34,060 nt of DNA from Basidiobolus meristosporus CBS 931.73 (Eukaryota > Basidiobolomycota > Basidiobolomycetes > Basidiobolales > Basidiobolaceae): assembly GCA_002104905.1 (NCBI GenBank), contig MCFE01000806.1, forward strand, positions 1-34,060. Direction: 5' to 3'. Each line of letters opens with the position of its first letter. The stretch's first letter is position 1. The notes beneath the pieces are model-generated. The model saw only the letters and a program-made list of their open reading frames with translations. It was not told the origin of the DNA and searched no databases. The translations under genes were made by a program, and so were the position numbers. Shown here one piece after another: positions 19,748 to 28,470 of this stretch.

Positions 19748-20749
19748 CCATCAGACAGGAGTTCAAGACTTTAGCAGACCATCACACTGCTTGTATCCTG
19801 AGAATAGATACAGTGAGAAATTGGTTACAGAAGGAATATAACAATGATCCTGGTATGTCCAAGTTGACTTCCACTGTCAAGCAATTAGTAAAGCCTTGGT
19901 TTGGTACTGTCCTTACCATTATTGCTGACACTTGGTTTAGATCCCCAAATATGTCAATGATGCTGGCTGAACTTGGTCTGTATTCCATTATGCAAGTGAC
20001 TAAATGCTGCTACTGGCCATGTGGTAGGCCCACCACTGATATTGTTGCCAGTGTTGGCAGCTTGTATGGTGCTCACTTTACTACAAACAAGGCAACAAGG
20101 AGCAGGAGAATCTGTGTCTGTGCCTACCATGATTACAAGATCAAAGTACATATTTCTTCTTGCATCACAACAAGGCTTTACTGGACGGAGAACTTTTGTA
20201 GGGGACAATGGTGAAGTGGTAACCATTCAGCAATCAGAAGTGGTTGAAGAATATGAGAACCATAAAAGTAAGTAGAATCCTGTCTTCAGAAAACAACATG
20301 TGCTCCATTTACAATATTTGCAGGTTTGGTTGATGCTGCTAATAACCTTTGCGATAATTTGACATCTTAGCATGATGTTATATCTACAGAAAGATGGGAG
20401 ATGTGTTTCTACAGCTTCATCCTAATATTTGTGAAGCCAATGCCTATAGCTCTTATTGTACATTTTCTTATCAAAAGCATGGCTTATCTCATTTCTCTTT
20501 CAAGGATATTTTATCATACAATTTCTTGCAATATTGTAAGAATTTGGCTGGTTCAGGCATCAAGGGGCCCTTAGGTAGTCAGAGGCAACTCAGAAGTGAT
20601 AAAAATCACACTTACCTGTCCATGAGTAAAGGTTATGGCTCAAAGCGCCAAGATTAGCTTGCAAAACTTGTACTGCTGCCCATGTTACAGGCACTAAGGT
20701 CAAGTTTTCATGCAGTTGCAACCCAGGCCACCCAATGTGCAATAACTGA
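19748..20749 (+). pseudogene. piggyBac-like transposase, C-terminal half
   Basis: The gene resumes with EFKTLADHHTACILRID. TVKQLVKPWFGT leads to the second catalytic Asp in IIADTWFRSP (19927), then LGLYSIMQVTKCCYWP, and the third Asp in AYHDYKIKVHISS (20131), the family's W.DkkpV..lst motif. After a frameshift near 20170, FVGDNGEVV...VVEEYENHK reaches a 56-bp intron. Spliced text continues LVDAANNLCDNLT (family GVD..D), then TERWEMCFYSF, a shift, and EANAYSSYCTF. A Cys-rich finger CKTC...CSCN...HPMC (20660-20740) ends at TGA 20747. Codons 19693-19747 upstream belong to element A. Confidence 0.85.
20268..20323 (+). other. 56-bp spliceosomal intron in the transposase relic
   Basis: It begins GTAAGT after CATAAAA and ends TTTGCAG before GTTTGGTTG. 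Removal joins ENHK to SLVDAANN in the correct frame, where piggyBac proteins have YN.hM.GVD. Unspliced, the frame meets TAG at 20273-20275. The very short length is typical of fungal introns. Confidence 0.7.
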
Positions 20750-21104
20750 TATACCAGGCACTTGAAGGTGGCATATGAAAAAACAAATAAAGCTCAATAA
20801 TTCTTTGCAGTTGGTAGGATTGGCTATAAAATGTTTGAAATATAATTGCTTAAAGCCATACCTGTTGTTCATCAATGAAGTGTAAGACCATTTGGTCTGC
20901 TTAAAATTTGCCAATAGTTGCTTCAGTAAAGGCAACATAAGACAAAGTATTTGCAACCATTTTGAAAAAATCAAAATACCAGCACAAAGTGCATACCAGA
21001 GAGATTTCATAAACTTTGTTTCAACTTCATCTATCCTTGCTATGAGGTCAAGATAATGAAAATACAATCATTCCAAATGGTCCAATTGGGCTAATCTCTA
21101 CTTG
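20750..21104 (+). other. 3' non-coding part and right end of the piggyBac-like element
   Basis: This covers the stop codon to the right terminal repeat. It contains AATAAAG (20786), a plausible poly(A) signal for the transposase, the subterminal word GACCATTTGGTC (20888) and the right inverted repeat. A 119-codon minus-strand frame across it has no recognisable motif and I do not call it a gene. Confidence 0.55.
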
Positions 21105-21580
21105 ATGATAATAAGTGGACTTCTAATTATTTCAACAAATACTTGGCTGCAATTGTCAATATTAGTCTGATAAAATCAAACTTAGTGCAAGTGAAACAGT
21201 CTCAGTGTAGTTCAGCCCTTTGGTATTAGAGTGTGCTTGGGCCACAATCCTGGCTGAGTATTACTCAATAAAGCCATCAGCCTTATATTCTGTCTTGCCA
21301 ACCCATCTGCATACAACTGACAAAACCCAGTGTGATAATCAATCAGGGGCTAATACTCCTCTGACAATGCAGATATTTAAAACCCATGGTGAGGACTATC
21401 CAAAGCCTCTTTAACATTCAGGGGTACATCAATATGGAATGAATAGGCTTAGGCTAAGCTATTTCTGGTCCAGTTAGATCCCCCAGTGTTTAATACCACA
21501 ATGCCACTTCTGGGACATTCCTGGGCTATGATTCAGACTGAACCTTGATTTGAAAGTCCTCTCTGTGGGCTATTACTGAC
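21105..21580 (-). pseudogene. CopA-like linker and RT N-terminal relic
   Basis: Minus-strand reading gives the part of the copia polyprotein that should precede 17245. Around 21560-21480 it matches the linker (GTTCAGTCTGAATCA, AATGTCCCAGAAGTG). Around 21470-21380 it matches NSLA and HIDVP.NVKEALDSP. Around 21320-21270 it matches MQMGWQDRI, corresponding to GCRWVFKTKYKADG. Around 21200-21130 it matches LNYTETVS and ILTIAAKY. Many stops are present. Same family, same strand and complementary content show that this and 15840-17245 are one insertion split by the piggyBac element. Confidence 0.82.
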
Positions 21581-21981
21581 TGAACTTAGTAGCTGGGAGA
21601 GTTTGTAGGTCAAGCCAGTACCACTTCCTTCAGAATAGCTTCCACTAGAAGGTAGCAAGGTATTAAAGATTTATGCTTATTACATCAAAACCTTTTCCCT
21701 TTCAACTTGCCTCTATTGCCTATATGTATATCTCACTGAGAGAGGCCTAAGTGGTAGACAATATGATATAAAATAGGGGCATGGGCACCTTCCTGTTATG
21801 GTAAGTGTTCTACTGGGTAAAGACAGCAATAGGAGGAAGGATGTATGAGGGACTCATAGCAAGTATACTGGCAGACTTTTGGTAGGACTCTGGGGGAGCT
21901 TCTGGACAAGGAGTGGGTACTACTTATAGTGCTCACATATCCTGGGGGTTAAGAGGGAGATTTGTCCTTGAAGTTCTATGG

Positions 21982-22320
21982 CTAACTTGCTTCTCTAGGG
22001 TAGATTTTGTTTACAGAGCATGGGGAATCACCATAGTACCATTCTTGGTTATCACTTGCAAGGGGATTGCTGACATGTACCTGATACCATTTGGCAGCAG
22101 ATTGAGGGGTGGCTTGGGTTGTTTGAGGGATGTTTTCCCCAGAGCTAAACAATTGGCAAACCATAGAGTTCTGTGTGAGCTCCTTGGGGGGATTGGAGTA
22201 CAAGAAGAGATGCAATAATGCAATAAAGCCTTGTGTCTTTATCTTGCAAATATTGTTGGGGCCTGTCCTTGAGCTCTTTTGAAGAGGGCATAGACTTGGT
22301 AGACAATCAACTGTTGTCAA
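21982..22320 (-). pseudogene. Unknown open segment, third in the minus-strand cluster
   Basis: This 112-codon frame continues the minus-strand series (PNNICKIKTQGFIALLHLFL, then NPPKELTQNSM and AAKWYQVHVSNPLASDN). No family is recognised. It is the last open segment before the copia relic begins at about 21580. The 21581-21981 stretch in between shows nothing I can name. Confidence 0.3.
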
Positions 22321-22529
22321 TCACAAGTGTTTGCTTCTTTGGAGGCATATTGTAGTTCTTTTGAGGAGACTGTGGTGCAATCAAGGCATTTTTGCACTTG
22401 CCTCATGGTTCTTTCAGAGTCCAAGGTGGTTTCTTTGATTTCTTGGAGTTGGCCTTTGTACTGGCTCCTGAGTTGTCCTATAGTGAGCCATTGTGACAGT
22501 GGCAACACAGCAACATGGGGGGGTTGCAT
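22317..22529 (-). pseudogene. Unknown open segment following the 252-codon frame
   Basis: This 70-codon frame lies just downstream, on the same strand, in another frame. It is Gln/Glu/Lys-rich with helical character (QLRSQYKGQLQEIKETT, RTMRQVQKCLDC). It probably belongs to the same decayed gene after a frameshift or short intron, but no clean GT...AG joins the two. The function is unknown. Confidence 0.35.
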
Positions 22530-22558
22530 GGGTCAACTGGCCAGTGTATTTAATCTGC

Positions 22559-23314
22559 TCACTTATCCTCTCCAGAATGGTTCCTTCTTGGAAATGAAGT
22601 CAAAATGTTTGCAGCTTTCTTGGGGGAGTCCTTCACCAGGAGCTCTGCTTCTGATGCTCTAACAGCTTGTACCAGGTCTGCATATACCTCAACAACTGTG
22701 GTGCCAATCAATGGTAAGTACGCAGCAAAGTAGGAGGGCTCTTGAGGACTTGTGCAGGCACACCAGTCAATTCCTTGCATATTATGTCTGAATGTGTCCT
22801 GTATGGACATGGAGATTAATGCAGCAGCCTTCTATTTACTGATCAAGAAACCTCCTCTCAGGTGGTACACTATCTTCTTAGGTAGTATCTCTATACTTTG
22901 TAATGGTGCAGATAACTTGTCTTGTCTTTCTTTGATTGTGAGTTGTATCAATATGTCTGCTCTGGCAAACATTTCTTCATAGGCTGTTCTTGTTGCATAT
23001 AATACTTGTATCATATCTTTCAACACCTGCAGGTTGATCTTTTTTTCAATATTACTTTGATATTTGCTGGTGGGAGAAGTATTGCTAATCATGGGTGAAC
23101 AGTTTCCTTTGGCACTTTCCATATACATTCTTTTATTCTCCCTTTTAGGCAAACTTCCTTGAGCATATTGTTTGTACCTATATTGACTAAAATCTCTTCC
23201 CAAAGGGTCACATGTCATGTTAGTGTCTGCATATTTAGGTGAATTTAATGAATTCCATGGATCCAATTGAGCTGTACAAGTCTGAGCTGAAAGGGTTACT
23301 TCTGGATGCTGCAA
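22559..23314 (-). pseudogene. Unknown protein, open 252 codons apart from one TAG
   Basis: On the minus strand 23314-22559 is a single frame broken only by TAG within AAATAGAAG (near 22832). That is long for sequence this AT-rich if it were non-coding. The product is Gln/Lys/Ser-rich at first, then contains a helical, possibly coiled-coil stretch (INLQVLKDMIQVLYATRTAY, ILIQLTIKERQDKL). A second part includes GIDWCACTSPQEPSYFAAYL and VVEVYADLVQAVRASEAELL. I recognise no family, no zinc knuckle and no catalytic motif. The first codon is TTG just after a TGA, so a true start or an upstream exon is not evident. It could be a decayed host gene fragment or part of an unknown element. Confidence 0.45.
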
Positions 23315-23389
23315 GATGGGACATCACCCAGACTATTGGATATTTGGTGACAACTATCTAACAACTAATCATATCCTGAACAACTCCTG

Positions 23390-23854
23390 GTTGATGATTT
23401 AGATTGCATTGAAGGAGATTTCTTGAGGAAAGATATTTTTCATTTAGTTGTATTTTTGTATGACAGAGTAGCAATACATGGAAGTGCAGAAATAATCTAC
23501 CATGCACCCTCTACAACTGAAGCACAGTAGATTGCTACTAGTCAAGCAACCACAAAGGCAATATAGCTACAATTATGATCCAGACATTAGGGCTACAACA
23601 CTTGCAAGCCAAACTATATTTACAATTATAGCTAAGTTGCATTCATTTCTTCAAGCCTTGTTAATCATATTTTCATTAAGAGTATCAACATGTAACATTG
23701 CTCTATCAGTATGTTCAGAGAAAATTACTTTGCAGACGTTGAGTATTGCTCAGCCAACAAATGAGTATAAAGTATCTCAGGATTCATCAGCTATGTTGCA
23801 AATGGAACTCTGAATAAAATTTAAGGACTAGGCAAATATTATTATTGATGGAAG
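23390..23854 (+). pseudogene. CopB-like RNase H relic
   Basis: Plus-strand sequence aligns with the 3' coding end of CopB (29700-30171). A decayed STTEAQ*IATSQATTKAI at about 23505-23560 corresponds to STAEAEYMAACQAVKEAI, and the C-terminal stretch before the LTR is recognisable (GAGAAAATTACTTTG..., GCTATGTTGC...). It has many stops and much more divergence than the CopB copies further right. Confidence 0.7.
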
Positions 23855-24032
23855 TGTTGAAACATCATACTATTTGGTAGCATTCTGCTACTAAAAGTTT
23901 GGTCAACAAATCTTGTGTTGTCTTAGTCACAGCTATGTGATTTGTTGCTATGACCATCCCATATCCATCAAAACTTGCAGTGCTGAATTGGTAGTCACTT
24001 TGCTACACTAACTGGCCTTAAACCCCTACCAC
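23855..24032 (+). repeat. CopB-like 3' LTR, truncated by GypA-1
   Basis: It starts TGTTGAAACATC directly after the relic RNase H and aligns with the first ~80 bp of the CopB LTR (CTATTTGGTAGCATTCTGC, CTACTAAAAGTTTGGTCAAC, GTCTTAGTCAC). Similarity then weakens, and it is cut at 24033 by the GypA-1 LTR. Confidence 0.65.
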
Positions 24033-24385
24033 TGTTATGATCTACTGCTTGAATATTCAAGTTAGATCTGTGTCTAGTCAAGTCAATTAGTTCTATGCAA
24101 GCCTATCAGTAGGGTAATGCTATTTATCAAAGGAGTAGTGCTGGCCAGCAAATGAATCAGCAGATCCTAATCAGATCAAAATATATATAGTAAGAAACAT
24201 GTACTGCAATCAAATGAATCATCAGCCACAACATACATTAGGAAATACAATTAGTCAGCAATTGATCTGGCAAAATGTATATAAGGAGCTGCTGGAATCT
24301 TAATAAAAATCAGTTCAAGTCTTAGTGACTACAATGCTAACTGAATCCCTATTCCTCTACAACTCTTATATCAAGACTGGTAACA
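24033..24385 (+). repeat. GypA-1 5' LTR
   Basis: This is a 353-bp LTR, TGTTATGATC...GGTAACA, of the same family as 30361-30728 and the solo LTR at 16731. The right half (from CAATCAAATGA, with TATATAAGGAG and AATAAA) is nearly identical to the others, while the left half is strongly diverged. Confidence 0.9.
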
Positions 24386-24386
24386 T

Positions 24387-24396
24387 TGGTAGCAGC
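24387..24396 (+). other. GypA-1 primer-binding site
   Basis: TGGTAGCAGC lies one base after the LTR. It starts with the TGG expected for pairing with a tRNA CCA end and is complementary to a tRNA ending GCTGCTACCA. Initiator tRNA-Met of several eukaryotes ends in a similar way, but the tRNA cannot be fixed without the host set. Confidence 0.6.
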
Positions 24397-24443
24397 AACT
24401 ACCAGAAACCTCTCTCCTGAGGAAAGAAGAAGCTTCCCTTAAC

Positions 24444-24955
24444 ATGTTAGAAAATCAAGAGTTGAAAGATGCTATGCAGTAAATCCAGGCCCAACAGCAT
24501 CAGCTAATCCAGATCCTCAGCCAGCAGAAACAGGGAATGACTACCAATGCCCAGAGCCAGGAAAGCCCTGGCCAAAACAACTCTAGTGTGCGGGTCAACC
24601 AGTATCATGATAAATTCAATGAGAATCTGGAAACCTGGCTCTTTCAGATTGAAGAAGCTTTTAAGGCTACAGGAACTGCGTCAGAAAGCAAGTTGCATTG
24701 TGCAGCCTCTTTGCAGATGCAGCTCTATAGTGTTACCACAATAAGATCAGGTCAGCCACCATGATTGGTGCACTACAATCTCTACATGGGATGGGTTTGT
24801 GTCAAGAATTCAGGATGCTTTTGAACCTCCACACCAGTAGATACTACTAAGAAGAAAGATGATGACACTCACATCAAAAGGTATGGTTCAAGAATACATC
24901 AATGAGTATAGATGTCTACTTGGATAAATTGAAAGAATGGACCTCATGGACTAAG
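24444..24955 (+). pseudogene. GypA-1 gag fragment
   Basis: This is the N-terminal Gag of a Ty3/gypsy element, collinear with GypA-2 codons 1 to about 180. ATG 24444 is followed by TAA where GypA-2 has CAA (CAGCAAATC). An open piece then carries the Q-rich region, VNQYHDKFNENLETWLFQIE and a decayed capsid core with small deletions and stops. It ends abruptly at 24955 (ACCTCATGGACTAAG), where CopB LTR sequence begins. The rest of GypA-1 is not in the window. Confidence 0.85.
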
Positions 24956-25023
24956 TGTTGAAATACTGAATTATTTTGTATCAGTCAGCAGCTAGGAATC
25001 TACTTGACAGTTCTGGACTAGTC
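24956..25023 (+). repeat. CopB LTR start, 68-bp fragment
   Basis: TGTTGAAATACTGAATTATT matches the first ~68 bp of the CopB 5' LTR at 25994. It stops at TCTGGACTAGTC and flips directly into a reverse-strand LTR, marking the insertion of CopB material into the GypA-1 gag. Confidence 0.75.
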
Positions 25024-25391
25024 TGTAGCAATTTAAGAAGTGATTTGGATATAAGCAACTTATCAAGAATAGTGAAAATAGTTGAACTGTTGTTTATTCA
25101 TAAAGAAGCTCAGTATTTATACCTTTGTATAAGTAATACAGCTGTAACACTAAGTAAGGAGGGTTTCTCAATATTCAAGAGCATTCTGTAACAGTTTCAG
25201 GGTTAGTACATAATGTTTAGTAATAGTGCTAATTTGATCCTGACTATACGGGATCAATCATAGGATCATAGATCTGAAGAAAGTGGCAACGTTACAGCTA
25301 TAAATTAGTGTCACAGTGACCAATACTAGTCCAGAATTGTTGAGTAAATTTTTAGCTGCTGAATGATACAAAATAGGCCAATATTTCAGCA
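25024..25391 (-). repeat. CopB LTR, complete, inverted
   Basis: This 368-bp sequence is the reverse complement of the CopB LTR (TGTAGCAATTTAAG...AATATTTCAGCA on +). At variant positions it follows the CopB 3' LTR at 30172, not the 5' LTR: ATTGGCCTA, CAGCAGC and CTATGATTA against ACTGGACTA, CAGCCGC and CTATCCTTA. Unlike 30172-30360 it is not interrupted by a gypsy LTR. Confidence 0.88.
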
Positions 25392-25918
25392 CCCCTCCTC
25401 AGTCAAATAATTTCATAATCCCAATTCCTCCCTAAGATTCTCAAATTGTGGCCTAGATAGTGGTTTTGTCAATATATCTGCCACCATTTTGTTAGTTTGG
25501 CAGTACACTAGCTCTACTAAGTTATTTTCTACAGCTTCCCTCACAATTTAATGCTGTGTATCATTGTGCTTAGTTCTTGAATATATTAGTAGGATTTCTA
25601 GCTAATGAAATACAACTTTGATTATCCCTGTCAATATATGTTGCTTCATCTGAATTAAATCCTAAGTCTTTGAATAGCTTTTGTAACCATATAGCCTCCT
25701 TAACTGCTTGACATGCAGCCATATATTCAGCTTCAGCTGTAGATAGGGCCACAGTTGGTTGTTTCTTGCAATTTCAAGTAATAGCTGCACCAGCATAAAG
25801 AAATACATATCCTGTGGTAGAGCATTTGTCAATCAGATCCCTACCCCAATCTCAATCACTATAGTCATCAAACTTTTGCTGATTAGCTGCTCCAGAGCAT
25901 TCCAGTACCATATAGGGA
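25392..25918 (-). pseudogene. CopB RNase H, inverted duplicate
   Basis: The minus strand carries the 3' coding end of CopB. A 60-codon open frame at 25752-25570 (ALSTAEAEYMAACQAVKEAI...) has exactly the same protein sequence as 29811-29993 on the plus strand. The two copies also share the same TGA stops just upstream: in GATTGAGATTGG, and in ATTACTTGAAATTGC where family members have Trp. Shared lesions mean that one is a copy of the other, or that both come from one defective parent. Confidence 0.88.
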
Positions 25919-25993
25919 AAAATCATATGATCATAGATCTGAAGAAAGTTGCAAAGTTTGGGCTACACATTAGTCCTACAGTGACCAAGACTA
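25919..25993 (-). repeat. Inverted CopB LTR fragment, 75 bp
   Basis: This is the reverse complement of a middle piece of the CopB LTR (GATCATAGATCTGAAGAAAG, ACAGTGACCAA). It is more diverged than the neighbouring copies and sits directly against the start of the next plus-strand LTR. Confidence 0.65.
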
Positions 25994-26361
25994 TGTTGAA
26001 ATACTGGACTATTTTGTATCATTCAGCCGCTAAAAATTTACTCAACAATTCTGGACTAGTATTGGTCACTGTGACACTAATTTACAGCTGTAACTTTGCC
26101 ACTTTCTTCAGATCTATGATCCTATCCTTAATCCCTTATAGTCAGGATCAAATTAGCACTATTACTAAACATTATGTACTAACCCTGAAACTGTTACAGA
26201 AAGCTCCTGAATAATGAGAAACCCTCCTTACTTAGTGTTACAGCTGTATTACTTCTACAAATGTATAAATACTGAGCTTCTTTATGAATAAACAACTGTT
26301 CAACTATTATCACTATTCTTGATAAGCTCCTTATATCCAAATCCTTTCTTAAATTGCAACA
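25994..26361 (+). repeat. CopB 5' LTR
   Basis: This is a 368-bp LTR, TGTTGAAATACTGG...AATTGCAACA. GTATAAATACTG (near 26265) and AATAAA (26287) form the same compact promoter and poly(A) block as in CopA. Confidence 0.9.
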
Positions 26362-26373
26362 GGTTATGAGCCC
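26362..26373 (+). other. CopB primer-binding site (half-tRNA-iMet)
   Basis: GGTTATGAGCCC, followed by TG, lies directly after the LTR. It is identical to the CopA site although the two families are otherwise diverged, which supports functional conservation of anticodon-arm priming. Confidence 0.8.
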
Positions 26374-27465
26374 TGATTGCCTTAATCTATCCTAAAGATA
26401 GCTTCTACCAGCAAACAGAACCACGCACACATCTTCCCTGTAAAGGAGAGATTTAATTGGAAGAACTACAGACTTTGGAGAATCAAGATGCAGATCCACC
26501 TTGAAGAAAGGAAGCTTTGGAATATATCAACAGGAAAAGAAGTTGAGCCCAAACAAAAAGCAGAAGAAGTGGAGAAGTTTCAAGAGAAGGAGAGAATGGC
26601 CATCAATGCCATATGTATCAATGTGCAAGATTTCTTCATTGGGCAAATCCATGCCCCAAATACTGCCAAAGCAGCATCAGGATCTTTAGAGAAGGCAATT
26701 AGAGCCAAGTCAGTATCAAGCAAGCTTTATTTACAACAAAAACTCTTCAACATGAGGAAGTAGCCAGATGATGACATTCTACAACTCATTACCAGAATGG
26801 AGACACTTGCAGAAAAGCTTTATAATATTAATGCTGGTGTAGATGATGAAGGAAAAGTACTCTGTTGGCCTTGCAGTCTACCAGACAAGTGTCAGCCACT
26901 CATACTTTCTTTTGAAAGCAGAGAAGATAATTTGACTGTAGACTATGTCAAATGAAGACTTTTCCATGAGAAACTCAGACGTAATGATCAAGCAGAGAAA
27001 ATTGAAGATAATGCTTTATCCAGTTCAGAAAGGCACTCAGAAAAGAAGGGAAAGCAACAAAACCAAAGCAAATCTGGCTGCTGTAACTACTGTGAAAAGT
27101 CAGGACACTGGGCAAGAGAATGCAAGAAGAAACAAGCCAACAAAAAAGAGAAACTAGAGCAAGCAAGCCATTTAGCTACTGAAGAACAGTTATTTGCAAC
27201 TGTACAAGAGCGTGCAAGTAACCAAAGTAATGAATTGTATACTGACTCTGGAGCATCACAGCATAGTTGTGGTACAATGGAGTGGTTCAGTAACATAAAG
27301 ACTATTCCTGTAAGAAGGGTTTATCTGGGAGATAACTCTGCTCTGGAAGCTGTTGCCAGTAGGTCTATACAACTAAATATGAGCAATAGCTCAGGGGCAA
27401 CAATAGCAAGACTGACTGATGTACTCTCAATACCTGGAATAGCTAAGAACCTACTCGGGCAGTAA
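26374..27465 (+). pseudogene. CopB gag and protease
   Basis: No clear ATG opens the gene. Recognisable Gag begins near 26450 (FNWKNYRLW, HLEERKLWNIS), with open frame 26488-26763, TAG at 26761 and a frameshift near 26950. The nucleocapsid finger CNYCEKSGHWAREC (27082-27123) is a complete CX2CX4HX4C. The protease has LYTDSGASQH with Asp at 27244, then VYLGDNSALEA and IPGIAKNLL. The frame breaks at about 27460, where an extra base turns LLSVSKATAQG-like text into GQ-stop. Confidence 0.83.
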
Positions 27466-28470
27466 AGCAACTGCTCAGGGACTGAAATTTGTTTTTTCTA
27501 AGATATGCTGCTCAATTTTGAGTGAAAATGGGCAATAATAAGCTTTGGGAATCAGAGATCACAATATATGCAAGTTATAATGCAACATCATTAAACCTGA
27601 GTATGTCTGCATTACTGAAACTGATGAAACCAACAGATAGATGTGGCATAGGAGGCTAGGACACATTGGGGAACAGAGAATGGGCCAATTGATGAAAAAT
27701 CAGCTTGTTTTGGGCCCAAAATGCTCAGTTCCAATGAAGTTGAATGTTTGCAAGGGATGTTCATATGGCAAGCAAGCTAGGCAATGTTTCAAGAGCTCAG
27801 AAGGCCCCAATACCACCAAAAGATTAGCTATTGAACGCACAGACATATATGGCCCCATGAGAACACTTTCCTTTGGAGCCAATAGATACTTTATGACTTT
27901 ATTGATGACACAATAGGATATACATGAGTTCACTTTCTCAGAACAAAGGATGAAGCTTTAGAGATGCTTAAGCACTTCAAGAACATGGCAGAAACACAAA
28001 CTGGGTGTATATTGAAGGTACTACAAAGTGACAATTGAGGAGAATACCCTTCAAAAGAGTTTGCAAAATACTGCTTGTATACTGGTATACTTCAACAGAC
28101 CACAGTTCCTCATACTCCACAACACAATGGAGTAGCAGAATATGCAAGTAGAACAATAGTAGAGATGGGAAGATCCATTCTATGTTGTCAGGGAATGGAC
28201 TACAAGCTGTGGGCTGAATCTGTCGTTACCACAGTATACATCAAAAAAAAATGCCCAGCAATGGCACTACATGATTCTACACCCTTTGAAGCATATACAG
28301 GCAAAGGACCAGATCTCCAGCACCTGATGATCATTGGTAGTGATGGTTTTTATGACATCCCTGCAACAAATGCTCAAAGTGGGAACCAACGATTGGGAAA
28401 GGGATCTTTCTTGGGTATTGTGAGGATATTAAAGGGTATAGAGCTTATGATGGCAAAATTCAGAAGCTGA
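27466..28470 (+). pseudogene. CopB integrase
   Basis: The zinc domain is intact: MWHRRLGHIG with both His and CKGCSYGKQ with both Cys (27641-27780). The core follows with ERTDIYGPM (first Asp), a frameshift at about 27900, TGA at a Trp position near 27925 (ACATGAGTTCAC), LQSDN-stop-GEY (second Asp, TGA for Gly near 28036), and HTPQHNGVAEYAS with the Glu. All three catalytic acids are present in translation, but at least two stops and two frame changes make it non-functional. Confidence 0.83.

Larger units (their letters stand above)
17445..21104 (+). mobile_element. piggyBac-like DNA transposon, with element A nested in its gene
   Basis: The terminal inverted repeats share CAAGTAGAGATT at both ends (17445 on +, 21104 on -), followed by related subterminal words GGACCATTTGG. 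TTAA precedes the left end, whereas the right flank is ATGA, presumably mutated. Between the ends lies a decayed transposase with the three catalytic Asp positions and a C-terminal Cys-rich finger. Length without the nested insertion (18594-19747) is about 2.5 kb, the usual size for piggyBac. The element sits inside the reverse copia relic, whose RT resumes at 21108. Confidence 0.88.

Noticed and set aside
20708-21067. A 119-codon minus-strand frame at the right end of the piggyBac-like element.
   Set aside because: It overlaps the end of the transposase zinc finger and the 3' untranslated and terminal-repeat region, has no recognisable domain, and is best seen as chance.
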